Source: Hordeum vulgare subsp. vulgare
Taxonomy: Eukaryota; Streptophyta; Magnoliopsida; Poales; Poaceae
Assembly: GCF_904849725.1 (NCBI RefSeq)
Contig: NC_058522.1
Coordinates: 235,513,084-235,577,083 of the forward strand
Reading direction: 5' to 3'
Length of the DNA: 64,000 nt
Positions 44,771 through 55,282 of this stretch are shown piece after piece. Within the stretch, counting starts at the first letter, position 1; the number at the start of each line of letters is the position of its first letter. The notes under the pieces are model-generated. The model was given only the letters and a program-made list of their open reading frames with translations, was not told where the DNA came from and searched no databases. The translations under genes were made by a program, and so were the position numbers.

Positions 44771-45640
44771 CTTGTCGGTGGCTCGACTCGGTGTCGTTCT
44801 GATCTACCAAAGAACCACCGACACCTCATCAATCTAGCGCCTTCCGTACTTGTGGAGCTTGTCGAAAGTTCTCATCTTGAGGCCTCGCAACAGTTTAGTG
44901 TTTGCCCTTTCTACTTGGTCGTTGCTCCTTGGGTGAGCAACTGATGCAAAGAATATTTTGGCGCCAATGTCTCGACAGTATGGCATGAAGCTGTTGCTGG
45001 TGAATTGCGTACCATTATCGGTGATGAATATGTTGAGTACACAAAATTAGCAGATTATCCCTCTAAGAAACTTGATCGCCGCTTGTGCCATCACCTTTCT
45101 CACCGGCTCTACCTCGGTCCACTTTGTAAACTTGTCGACTCCAACAAACAAGAACTCAAAGCCCCCGATAGCGCGGGGGAAGGAGCCCCTAGGCCGAGAA
45201 TGGTCACGAGAGTGGTATGGTCTAGAGGGCTTATGCTAGTTGATGTGTTTTCTTGGCATGGTACATGCAGACTTCACATGTTTTTACCACTGCCAAGGTT
45301 TCATGAAGGGTGGTCGACCAATAGAAACCTTGTCGGAATGCCTTTCCAACAAGGACCCCGACCTAATGTGGGAGCCACAAATCCCTTCGTGTATCTCTCC
45401 CAATAGCTGTCGTCCTTCCTCTTGGGAAATGCACCGTAATTTCACCTCGTTTGGCCTTCTTTTGTACAAAACGTTATCCACAAACCGGTACATGCTCGAC
45501 TACCAGGCTACTCTTTTGGCTTCCCCTTGCTCTTAGGGGAGATATCCTATTTGGAGGAATTGGGTGATCTACTATGCCCACTTCAGCGCTTGTGGCTCGA
45601 CGACAAGGACTAAAGATGTTTCTTCTACTGAGGGAGCGCT
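44771..45640 (-). pseudogene. gypsy X integrase core
   Basis: On the minus strand, landmarks in order are the zinc arm region (RRPNEVKLRCIS...EIHEGICG), VGVDKFTKWTEVEPV, FITDNGTQFTS, and QVERANTKLLRGLK near 44860. D, D and E are retained. A stop and small shifts split the core near 45045. The right-hand piece ends at IRTTPSRATDKTP exactly where gypsy Y begins. Confidence 0.85.
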
Positions 45641-45645
45641 GGCTT

Positions 45646-46465
45646 CTACGACAAAGACCACCGAGTCTGTCGGAGCCTGTTGCTCACTCGCATGCACTTT
45701 GTCACCCCCGACAACCTTTTTGGGGGCCAATGATGGATCTGCCGGGAAATAGTCGTTGGAGTTGACTTTCCTTTTTTAGGTTGGCCGATCTGATGTTGTG
45801 ACGGATGGTTGTGTGAGTCAGAGTACAAAGGTGCATGGTTCCACATGTGACTTTTGAGCGGAATGTTTTGGTAGGTCGTCAATGTCGTTCTCTGCACTCG
45901 GGACGTGCTCCATTTGTAGTTCGTCAAAATGCTCCTCAAACATCCTCACATCATAAATGTACACTTTCATCAGAGGGCTATGGTAATCCTTGTTTACTTG
46001 GCATACAACCAGTTGTGAATCCCCTCACACTATCAATCTTCCGATGCCAAGATTTGTTGTTAATCGTAGTCCGACAAGCAACCCCTCATACTCTATTATG
46101 TTGTTGGTTGATACCTCCCGGGGAAAGTGCATATGGAGCACTTACTTGAGGTGCTCTCCCGTGGGTGTGGCCAACAACACTTCGGCACCGGCACCTTGTA
46201 GCGGGAAAGCCCCGTCAAAGTACATGACCCATTCTTGAGGTGTTTCCTTGCCGTGGAGGGTTGTTTCTGGGATTTCTTCATCTTGTGTCGGCGTCAATTC
46301 AGCAATGAACTCTGCCAGGGCTGTGCTGTGTATGGTTGTTGTGCTTTCAAAGCTCAGGATGAATCTAGCTAGCTCCAATGCCCACTCGACAATCCAGCCA
46401 ATCGCCCCCGGGTTCTTGAGGATGCGTTGCAGCAAGAAGCGAGTGACGACACTGATGTGGTGCAC
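45646..46465 (-). pseudogene. gypsy X second RNase H (aRH-type)
   Basis: After the connection domain the minus strand reads EWVMYFDGAFPLQGAGAEVLL, then a stop, and NNIIEYEGLLVGLRL with GDSQLVVCQV. That is the D-E-D layout of the extra, archaeal-type RNase H found in Tat-lineage Gypsy elements. It is followed by an Asn/Glu-rich stretch with PSAENDIDDLPK. Several stops interrupt it. Confidence 0.8.
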
Positions 46466-47570
46466 CTGGAAGTAGTGGCACGGCTTCCGGAGGCCATAAG
46501 AAGGCCGAAAAGTTGTTTCTGCATCCCAGAGTACCTTGACCTAGCCCCCTACAAGAGAGAGATCACAAAGTATACTAGTCAATGCACCATCTTTTTTCCT
46601 TTGCACAACCTGCTGCCCTACCTCTTGTGCCTTATCCATGTTGTTGGCTCCTTGTCTTGCCAGGGTTGGCCTTGGTTCATCGCTTGCCGGCTCAAGGGCT
46701 GCTGTCTCGCCCTCCTCAGCTTGCCTCCCCGCTACCAGCGCAATGCTAACCACTTGGTTTGTTGCTGCTATACGGTTCCTCTGGTTTAGGCGCCAATAGG
46801 ACAAGCGTAGAGGACAAGTACCTCTACAAATCTTGCAGCACTGCTCCGCTTCCGGAGTCTACGTCATGGGACCTACCTTCTTCAAGACTTTGAAAAAAGG
46901 CCAGGGCGCGCTCTGCAGATTTTGAAATGAACCTGATGAGGGCGACAATGCAGCCCGCCAAGCGGCGTACGTCTTTGACGCGCTTTGGAGCTTCTAACTG
47001 CTTGATCACCTCGATCTTGGATGGGTTGGCTTCTATCCATTGGTGTGACACAAAGAACTCGAGTAGCTTCTCGGATGGAACTCCAAATACACACTTCTTA
47101 GGGTTGAGTTTCAAGTTGATCCTACACAGGTTTGCAAATGTTTCGTCTAGGTCTTGAATCAGCGTGGCCTTGTCCTTGGTCTTGGTTACGATATCGTCCA
47201 TGTAGGCTTCCACATTTCTATGAAGTTGTGGCTGAAAACCAATCTGGACGACCCTTGCAAAAGTTGAACCCGCGCTCTTCAGCCCGATTGGCATACGCTT
47301 GAAGCAGTACATGCCATAAGGGGTTATGAACATTGTCTTCTCTTCGTATTCCTTGGCCATGAAGATTTGGTGGTAACCAGAATAGGCATCAAGGAAAGAC
47401 AGCAGGTCATAGCCGACAGTTGAATCCACTATATGATCAATGCATGGCAAGGGGAAAGGATCCTTCGGGAAAGCTTTATTGACATCAGTCAAGTCAATAC
47501 AAAGTCTTCATTTCTCGCTCCCCTTGCGCACTACCACAGGGTTCGCCAACCATGTTGGGTGTATTACACC
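46466..47570 (-). pseudogene. gypsy X reverse transcriptase and first RNase H
   Basis: RT motifs: TRGVIHPTWLANPVVVRKG (split by a stop), TDVNKAFPKDPFPLPCID, FLDAYSGYHQI, YGMYCFKRMPIGLKSAGSTF and catalytic YMDD (in VEAYMDDIV). The main open part is 46824-47492. The RNase H region follows with AATNQVVSIALVA and is heavily shifted between 46480 and 46820. Confidence 0.88.
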
Positions 47571-48430
47571 TCTAGTTAGGCCTGCTGCTTCTACTTTCTG
47601 GATCTCTTAGGCAATGAACTCTTGTCGCTCCAGTGCTTGCTTCCAGACCTTCTCCTTGATGGGGCGTGCATGGGGACAGACGACAAGGTAGTGATCGATC
47701 ACCTCCCTGGGAACACCGGGGATGTGAGATGGTTGCAAGGCAAACACATCGATGTTCTCCCATAGGAAGGAGACAAGCACACTTTCCTTTTTGCCGTCGA
47801 GGGTGGCACTTATGGTGAAAGTGTCACCCTTGTTGTCCTCTCGTGCACCCACTTGCTTCATCTTGGGAATGGTTACTTTGAGTTTCTTGTTTCTGGTGGC
47901 AGAAGTCTCTCGTGTGTCATCGACTGGCGTGCATCACTCTGTGGTGTGCTTCCCAGAATTGTCTCGAGCTTCGCTGGAAGCCTTGTTCTTGTTCTTCCCC
48001 TAGGAGTTTTGCCGGCAGCAGTGAGTGCCTTGTTGGTAGACGCTGCTACTAGCTCTGAGTAGAGCTTGTCGACATAGAGGACCGTGTCCTTGTTGCCAGC
48101 ATGGATGGTGATGATGCACATCAGTCCTGTCATCTTGAGTGTGTTATAGGCATGGTGAGACACCGCCGTGGACTTCACAAGCACAAGTCGTCCAAGATTC
48201 TGTTGTATGACAACGACATCTTGGCAACGTCAAAGACGATCCTTTCTGTCCTAAAGTTGAGCTCGCTGCCAAATGTCACCGGCAGAGTTATCTTCCCCTT
48301 GGGCTGCAATCTTCTTGGGTTGACCCCATGGAAAGACCGTGTCGGCTTGAGATACGTGTCAGGAATTTAGAGCCGCTTGATCACGTTGGATGACATCAAG
48401 TTCAAACCAACCCCACTGTCAACCAACATC
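47571..48430 (-). pseudogene. gypsy X protease and pre-RT region
   Basis: The protease site reads MLVDSGVGLNLMSS near 48420, followed by LKPTRSFHGVNP and GKITLPVTFGSE. The pre-RT segment (47607-47861) has FLWENIDVFALQPSHIPGVP and VIDHYLVVCPHARPIKEKV, a conserved stretch ahead of RT in Tat elements. Frames are broken at several points (48190, 47870, 47605). Confidence 0.8.
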
Positions 48431-48942
48431 TTGTGATGATGAGGTTGATAATTGTTGGTGAAACTAACAATGGCACACACCCGATGACAATGGTGTGCTT
48501 GGGTGATCCTGTGCATCGAAGATGATGGGAATGTTGGACCATTTGAGGGATTTCCTTACTTCTGCTGTTAGCTCTGCCGCATTGATTTTGTGGGACCATT
48601 GCTTTTGCTGCCTAAGGGAGGAGTGCAAATATGCGCCTCCATCAATACACATAGCATCCACAACCTTCTCAGACTCTTGGCCATCAGATCCTTCTTAATA
48701 CTCATCATCATCTGCTTGTTCATCATCAGATTTCTTCCCTCGGCCTTGAACATGCTTCTCCTTCTGCTCCTTGGACTTGTCGTGGCGGTCACTACGATTC
48801 TTCTTGATGGATCCACCAGCACTGTCCCGACCCTTCTCCCTATCACGCCTTTCGTGCTCTTGCTTCTGCTTCTAAGCAAGCAACTCTCCTTGGCGGCACT
48901 CGGTGATGTCGTGGCCCTTAGTGAGCTGGATCTTTCAGTATG
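48431..48942 (-). pseudogene. gypsy X gag C-terminal region
   Basis: On the minus strand this is rich in Lys/Asp/Glu/Ser (KKNRSDRHDKSKEQKEKHVQGR then an acidic run), with an upstream remnant KGHDITECR that may be the last half of a zinc knuckle. A segment with AAELTAEVRKSLKWSNIPI precedes the protease. Gypsy W interrupts the element at 48942. The upstream part of X is outside the window. Confidence 0.65.
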
Positions 48943-49528
48943 TGTCGTGGTTTTGTCACGGCAGATGTCCTCGTGAAAGGACTTAGTGAAGGAGCTATCT
49001 CACCTTGGTGGCAACTCAAGGGGGGTGAGCGGAAGCGAGACTCAGATTTACCCAGGTTCGGCCCCTCGTGTGGAGGTAAAAGCCTACATCCTGCTTGTGT
49101 ATATTGATGGTGGATTCGATTACAAGGAGGGCATAACTCGCCTGACCTAGTTCTCGATGATTTATAACTTGATCTATATGTTCCAGAGACTCGCCTTTAT
49201 ATACAGGTCGAGGCCCCAGGGTTTACAAAGTCCTGGCCACGTTACAAATCGTGGCCTTCCTTATCTCTAAGTCGCTTTGTACCTCAAGACAAGGGAAACT
49301 CCTTGGCAGCTTATCTTCTTTGTCATTCTTGAACCGCCATCCGGCTGATGGGCCGTGGCGGCCTTCTTACAAGATCTCCCAACACACCCCAGGCCCAAAC
49401 CAAGGCTTATGTTGGTCATGTATGTGTGAGTCGCCACTTTCCTGACCCGACCCATTATGGTGGGTCATACCGCAGGTAATATCCCCAACATTAGGCGCCA
49501 GTTTGACTTGAATTTATTCATGCCAACA
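48943..49528 (-). repeat. gypsy W 3' LTR
   Basis: The first 541 bp align with 63460-64000. The right limit is chosen at CATGCCAACA because a clean polypurine tract on the minus strand follows. An alternative limit at 49490 (CCCCAACA) also gives TGTTG...CAACA ends. A minus-strand TATA box (TGTATATAAAGG) lies at 49196-49203, matched at 63713-63720. Confidence 0.85.
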
Positions 49529-49545
49529 AATCTTCTCTCCTCTTG
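49529..49545 (-). promoter_or_regulatory. polypurine tract of gypsy W
   Basis: The minus strand reads CAAGAGGAGAGAAGATT directly before TGTTGGCATGAA, the presumed LTR start. It supports the 586-bp LTR estimate. Confidence 0.6.
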
Positions 49546-49798
49546 TTGGTGACTCATCTCACTCCCATCTTTTCTTTAATGAATGATAAGCCGTCAGCTT
49601 CCTCAATTTGCTTGAGTCGCCAGGTCATTTGTTGACGCGTCACCTTCTCCAATATTCCAGGAATTCTGATGACATCATTCCCAACGGATCTTTTTTCGTC
49701 CTTATCTTATCATCCCGAAAATTTAGGCGCCATCATCTCCAGGTTTCAATATGTCATCTCGATTCCCGCGCCTGCCATTTGTTATCTTACCTTGGGCC

Positions 49799-49806
49799 TT
49801 TAAATA
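49799..49806 (+). promoter_or_regulatory. TATA-like box for the antisense gene in W
   Basis: Plus-strand context GGGCCTTTAAATAGCCATGG. A leader with CCCCCACTCC and C/T-rich runs follows, then a possible donor TTCAC/GTAAATA at 50015. The next acceptor is CCTTTTGTAG at 50540, just before ATG 50543. This gives a plausible non-coding first exon. Confidence 0.5.
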
Positions 49807-50540
49807 GCCATGGGGGAGTGGGAGGGCAACGCCACCTACCCCCACTCCTTTGTTTTGGCCGCATCATCTTCTCCAGCCGCACCTCGACCATCCCGTCATC
49901 GCTGAAGCTCCGTCATAGGTCGTCACCGTCCAGCAGCTTCCTGAGCCAGTCTAGGGCAGGACCGCCGTCGCGGGTCTTCTTCAATCCCCGCCTGATATCT
50001 CCTTCTTCCTTCACGTAAATATCCTCCTCCCATTAGGAGTAGATCCAAACCTTCACACTTCTTAGGTCAGCGTCAAAACTCCATGAACACCACTTCCCCT
50101 TGCGTCTTAGCCCATTTGGATGTAGTATTGTAGACCCACATGCGAAATGATAGTCACATTAGTTCTTGTTGTGTTCCCTATCAATTCGTAGTTCACAGAT
50201 CTATGCACCATTTTTCATAGTGTTGTTGGGCGTTCCATGGCGTTCGATCCTTCTGCCGGCGTTTATTTCCCCCATTGGAAAACGCCCGTAGATCCGTAAA
50301 TTATTGCTTGTCATTAGAAACATGTTTGTTTTCCGATCAGGAATATCCCTAAGGAAACCCTTTTTAGAACCATAACTCGTCTCCTTTTGCCATGGCGAAT
50401 TAGAATATCCCTATAGATACACCGTAGATCATTTTGGCTGGCGAGTTGTAATACCCCCGTAGATACACCTTAGATTATTTAGCTGGCAAGTCGCCATTCC
50501 GCAGTTCCTGACAACCCACCCTGCTCTTTTCCTTTTGTAG

Positions 50541-53500
50541 TTATGGGTACTATCTCGAAATGCAACTGGCTGCCAACAGAAGTCAATGATGCCTATCTTG
50601 ACAATTTTGTAAAAATGGGTAATTTAGATCCCAAGGAAGTTATTGGATGGCAGACTGCCTTCGGGGAAACAATTCCCCAACCCGCCGAAGGAGAGGTAGT
50701 TGTGTTTGCTGATCACTTGGAGCAAGGTTTCAAGCCGCCTGGCTCAAAGTTTTTTAGAGATGCCCTGCATTTCTTCCAACTTCATCCTCAAGACTTGGGA
50801 CCAAATTCCATCAGTAATCTTTGCCAGTTTCATGTTTTCTGTGAAGATTATCTGCAAATCGAGCCCACCATGCTATTGTTCTAGAAATTTTTCTATCTGA
50901 GCCGCCAAACAAAATTTTCCCATGGAACTAGCTTAGAACTGGGGGGAGTCAACATTCAGCAGCGCTGTGAATGCGGGTTTCCGACAGTCACTTTGCCCAG
51001 TCATCCCAAAGGCTGGGAAAGTCTTGGGTTTACTGCCGCGACACTTCTCCACCCAACGAGAACCCTCTGCCGGGCTTCAGGGAGGATCGCCTACCTATGG
51101 ACTTTGAGTTGCATGAGAAGTTTACTAAAGAGGAAGAAGCCACACTCGTTCCTATCTTTGGAAAGCTGAGGGCTCTTACCACCAACGGTCTTACCGACAT
51201 CGACTTGATCCACTGTTGGGTAGAATGGAGCATTCTACCCTTAAGCCGCCGGAATGGTTTGATGTGTGAGTATGATGGTGACTTGAACCACCCCTAATGT
51301 TATTTCAGTGTGATGCTCTCAGAAGAAGACATTGTCAATATCATAAAGACGCTATGTGACAAGCCTATTGAAAATTGCTCCCAAATTGGGCTCAAACCCT
51401 TCTGCATCACCAACCCGGCTCCAGAGGTAAACCACCCGACCCCAAAACGTAATTCTTTCATATACTCATCTATATTTCTAGTCCTGAACCTTCCACCATA
51501 TTTAATTAGAGGGATTCGGCGTTCTGGACCCGGAGAACCAAGACTATCGTCAAGAAGACAACCAAACCTCCCTCCAAGACGACGAAGAAGAAGAAGAGCA
51601 AAGGCAAAGCTGCAGCCAAAGAGTCATCTGTCGTTGGCGAGTCTCGTGCTGTTGAAGAGCAGTCAGAGGTAAAATTCCTCATTTTTATTGCTTCATTTTG
51701 ACTTGTACTTATGCTTTACCGCCTGTTGTTTATAGGATGATGACTATGAGAGCTAGGATGAAGATTTTGAGGTAATTTCCGTTTCTTCTGACTCAACTTT
51801 TCCCTCCCCAAGCCGGCCAGGTGAATTTGTAAGAAAGTTCCATGTCTCACCCGGTTGCTCATCTGGACCCCAATTTCCTTTTGAAGAAGGTGAGTTAGAC
51901 ACCTAAATGCCATACTCGAAGCCATTCTGGAGACCTAGTGTCCGGCTTACCTCATAGAGCAACTGGTCGAAAACGGCAAAGCGAGGTATATCTTTATGAG
52001 TATCTTTTCCTTCTTGTGTAAGATATTCTCGCAATTTATTCAATCCTTGAATTCTTGTTCATCAGGTTTCACCTCCTTCGTCTGGCGAGTCAGCAATGTT
52101 GACTCTCCCCTGATGATTCGTGTTCAGGGATAAGTTTCTTTACTAACATATTCTTTCAATCATCGATGTCCTTTGTTCCAACATTGGTACATTTGTTTCT
52201 CAGAGCACAAGGAAAGAAGAGGAAGACACGCGACTCATCTTCCGCCCCCAAAGTGGCTGAAATGTGTGGTAAAGGCGCCTCCATCCTAGAGGCTTCAGAA
52301 GATCCAGCTGAACTCCAAGACGATACCTTTGATGATATTCCTGATATCTGGGTTGAGCCTTCAAGCCCTCAAAAGGAGGAAATTGAAAACGTTAACCCGC
52401 CCAGTCCAGCTAAGATGCCTGAAGATCCAGATGCACTCATTGTTACTGGTACTGGTTACTCTAAGCCTGCAACTGCGGTGTTAACCAGGCATATACCAAA
52501 AGATGCCCAAACATTTGCAGAGAAGGATATCACCAAGCTGAAGCTTCCTCATTATGAAAAATTGGAGTTTGACGAATTATACTCCGGTTTTGTGAGCCGC
52601 TTGGAAGCAAGCCGTGAGAAGGAGAAAAGCCTGACCAACTTGATGCGAGTCAAACATGAGGTATGCCATTTTATTTTTGTGAATATATCCTCCCATTAGC
52701 CCTCGGAAAGGGCGGGTCATCCATGATGAATCGTACTTTTGCATCATTTCAGCAATGTGTAGCCCCCAAGGGCCGGGCCATCTTTTGAAAGATGAGCCAG
52801 GACTTTGAATATAAAATTTTGTGCAACATGTAGCCCCCAAGGGCCGGGTCATCTTTTGAAATATGAGCCGGGTCTTTGAATATAAAATTTCTTCAACCTG
52901 TAGCCCCCAAGGGTCGGGTCATCTTTTGAAAGATGACCTGGGTCTTTTGAATATAAAATTTCTTCAACGTGTAGCCCCCAAGGGTCGGGTCATCTTTTGA
53001 AAGATGAGTCGGGTCTTGAATGAAGGTATGTCTTGAAAAGAATCATACATTAGCCCCCACGTGTCAGGGATGTTGCTTGCAATGCACCTGAAACTTGCTT
53101 CCCAAATTTTGTTTGCAGGAATCCTTGACTCGGGCCGACTCAACCTTGGCTGGTTTAAAATAAAGCTTAGCCGAACAACAGGATGCTCGAGCTAAGTCTG
53201 AAGAGAAATTTCGCCTGGCCCTTGCTGACTTGGAGAAGATGAAAGCTGAACACCAAAAGTTTGAAAAGAAAGCCCATGCTGAGCAAGCCGCCATCTTGAA
53301 GCGGGCTGAACAAGCCGAAGAAAAGCTAAAAGCCGCTCTTCAAGAACTCTCTGGCTTAAAACATCATATCTCCAACATGACCCAAGATATATTCGGTAAG
53401 GATCAATTCGCTTCATCTAAAAAGAGCTGGAAAGCATATTGCAAATGCTAATTATCTCATTCTGTCCTTCATAGGTCCGCGAGCCGCCACCCTACAGAAT

Positions 53501-54052
53501 GACTGCATTCTGAAGCTGAAGGCGATTTATACTTTCACAAAGCAGTTATACACGGGAGGCATGATGACTATGAAGGCTGTGATGGGCAACAGGGAGCCCA
53601 TAAAATCCATCAAGCACATGCTGGGTTGCCTGTCAACATTGCCGCCTCAGGTAGAAGAATTAAGAAGGTCAACCGCCCGTAAAGGAGCATTGACCACCCT
53701 AAGCCGGTGTATGGCCTATGCTCCTGAACTTAAGCCGGAGGAAGTAGCTGCTGGCTTTCCAGAGTTAAAAGATGATGCGTCGGAGTTCACCAAGGAGGAC
53801 TACCATCGTTGCATGAAAGAGTCTCGCTCCGCGGCGACTCAACTAGAAGCCACCTTGAACTTAGGCAAATACCAGGCGACTTATGATGAAAGCAACAAAA
53901 AGGTGACTCCTCCTTCATATGAAATCACCAGCCTGACTCCACGACGTCGTAAGAATCCCTTTGACTTTGACGTTGATTTGTCCGCCATATTGAGTGATGA
54001 AGACGAGTTCGTCGCCTTGATCAATTGCAATTGGAAACTGGGCGACTTATAG
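50541..54052 (+). pseudogene. antisense multi-exon gene of gypsy W (gypsy-type transposon N-terminal domain)
   Basis: It starts at ATG 50543. The first coding exon has KFFRDALHFFQLHPQDLGPNS and CQFHVFCEDYLQIEPT. I recognise this pattern from plant proteins labelled putative gypsy-type transposon (Transposase_28-like). TAG 50882-50884 and a shift near 51020 break it. Later exons 52205-52660, 53119-53395 and 53475-54052 have GT-AG borders and matching phases (CATGAG/GAATCC; ATATTCG/GTCCGC). They encode a basic GKKRKTR segment, an acidic region, a strong Ala/Glu/Lys coiled coil (about 53190-53380) and a C-terminal region ending NCNWKLGDL. One TAA (53161-53163) interrupts the coil exon. It lies opposite to gag-pol. 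Tat elements are known to carry such ORFs; the function is unknown. Confidence 0.75.
52758..53026 (+). repeat. 71-bp tandem repeats, nearly four copies, in an intron
   Basis: Units start TGTAGCCCCCAAGGG at 52758, 52829, 52899 and 52970. Each continues with CGGG(C/T)CATCTTTTGAAAGATGA and ends with TTTGAATATAAAATTT. The array sits wholly inside the intron 52661-53118 of the antisense gene. Confidence 0.92.
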
Positions 54053-55282
54053 ATCGAAGACGACGAAAGCTCAAGGCAGGGTGATCCGGAGGCGTCTTGA
54101 ACTGACTTATCATGAAACCGATTCGCCAAAAATATTTTGATCCCTTTCTTACCGGGATATGATGCCCGGTATGGCCTGGTGAGCCATGTAATAGTCTTAG
54201 GATTCAGGAAAACAATATGATAACAGTACCTTGCGATTTGTGTTTAGAAATTACAGCTTTCATTAATATGAATCGCCTTTCCCAAAAGCTTTGTCATATC
54301 TTGACAAAAAATATCCTTTACCCTGTTTATCAGAGAAAACAATAAGCTGACTCAGTGAGCCACGGTAGGTTATAAACAACAAGCCGGCTCAGTGAGTCGC
54401 AGTGGGTTATAAACTATAAGCCGGCTTAGTGGGTCGCGGCAGGTTATAACAATAAGCCGACTCAGTGAGTCGTGGCGGGTTATAGATATTTTATGAAACC
54501 TTTGGGCGATGCCACAAAGATAGTCATAAAGTTCGTCGACTCGATGAGTTACGACGGGATAGGACGAGTTTGCAAAACTCTAGTGCTACCCCAAGAAGGC
54601 TTTTGCAATAGCCTTTAGTTGTTTAGACTAGCTGATCAGACGCAAGTCAAGCTTCAGTGAAGCAGGTTCAGTGAACCCATGGTTTGTCTATTTTCCATGT
54701 GTTGACTCTCACAAGTACCTTTCATGTTTTAACCAAGGCAAGTTCAGGGTCCAAAAATGGATTGACTCGCGAAGAGTACATGGGACCATAGGATGAGTCG
54801 TCAAACACATAGTCCAATATAACCATTGTAATGCGTTAATTTTAGCTAGCCAATAGGGTATTCAGGCTGAACTGAGTGAGTGGAAGCCCCCAAGTGACCT
54901 ATGATTAGGGAAAAGCGAGACATAGGATTGCAGAAGCATATACGCTCTTACTGCAAAAAAACATGGGAGCTAGTAGCCCCCAAGTAAGCCGACTTAATTC
55001 TCAAAACCTTATAAGGTGCCCATGTTCGAACCGTGCAACGTGGCAAGTTTGGTCCTCTTTGGCGTATCAACATCCAGGTTTGAAATAAGCGCGACGTGGC
55101 AACTTATGCTCTTTGATGCTGATAGCGTCCATGCTTGGACGACTTCTAGAACAATAAAGACTCATGCTTTCAAGAAGCTGAAACGACAAAGGACCCCGCA
55201 GTTTGTGGGCGCCGGCTTTATTGCTTTAAAAATAAAGGATTAAAAATTCGAAATTGTAAACATAGGTAAGGAGCCAGTGACT
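54053..55282. other. gypsy W non-coding region between antisense gene and integrase
   Basis: No supported gene. It contains a 37-bp repeat array (listed separately) and scattered AGCCCCCAAG motifs (near 54886 and 54972) like those of the 71-bp repeats. The stops of the antisense gene (54052) and integrase (55283) face each other across it. Confidence 0.6.
54341..54486 (+). repeat. 37-bp tandem repeats, four copies
   Basis: The units read AATAAGCTGACTCAGTGAGC..., AACAAGCCGGCTCAGTGAGT..., TATAAGCCGGCTTAGTGGGT... and AATAAGCCGACTCAGTGAGT.... Each continues C(G/A)(C/T)GG(C/T)(A/G)GGTTATAA. Confidence 0.9.

Larger units (their letters stand above)
5458..48942 (-). mobile_element. gypsy X: Tat-like LTR retrotransposon remnant, host of the nest
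   Basis: Only the internal region is visible, split into three pieces (5458-5560, 25651-25952, 44771-48942) by two whole retrotransposons. Gypsy W caps the upstream side at 48942. On the minus strand the order is gag end, protease, RT, RNase H, second (aRH-type) RNase H, integrase, stop. The aRH domain and the integrase core style place it in the Tat group. Removing each insert together with one copy of its target duplication puts the integrase frame back in register. That is the best evidence that the pieces belong together. Many in-frame stops show it is old. Confidence 0.85.

Noticed and set aside
49491..50540. Extending the W 3' LTR to about 50518
   Set aside because: A purine tract on the minus strand there also precedes a TG. 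However, the right LTR cannot be compared past 49483, and the tract at 49529-49545 next to TGTTGG is a better fit.
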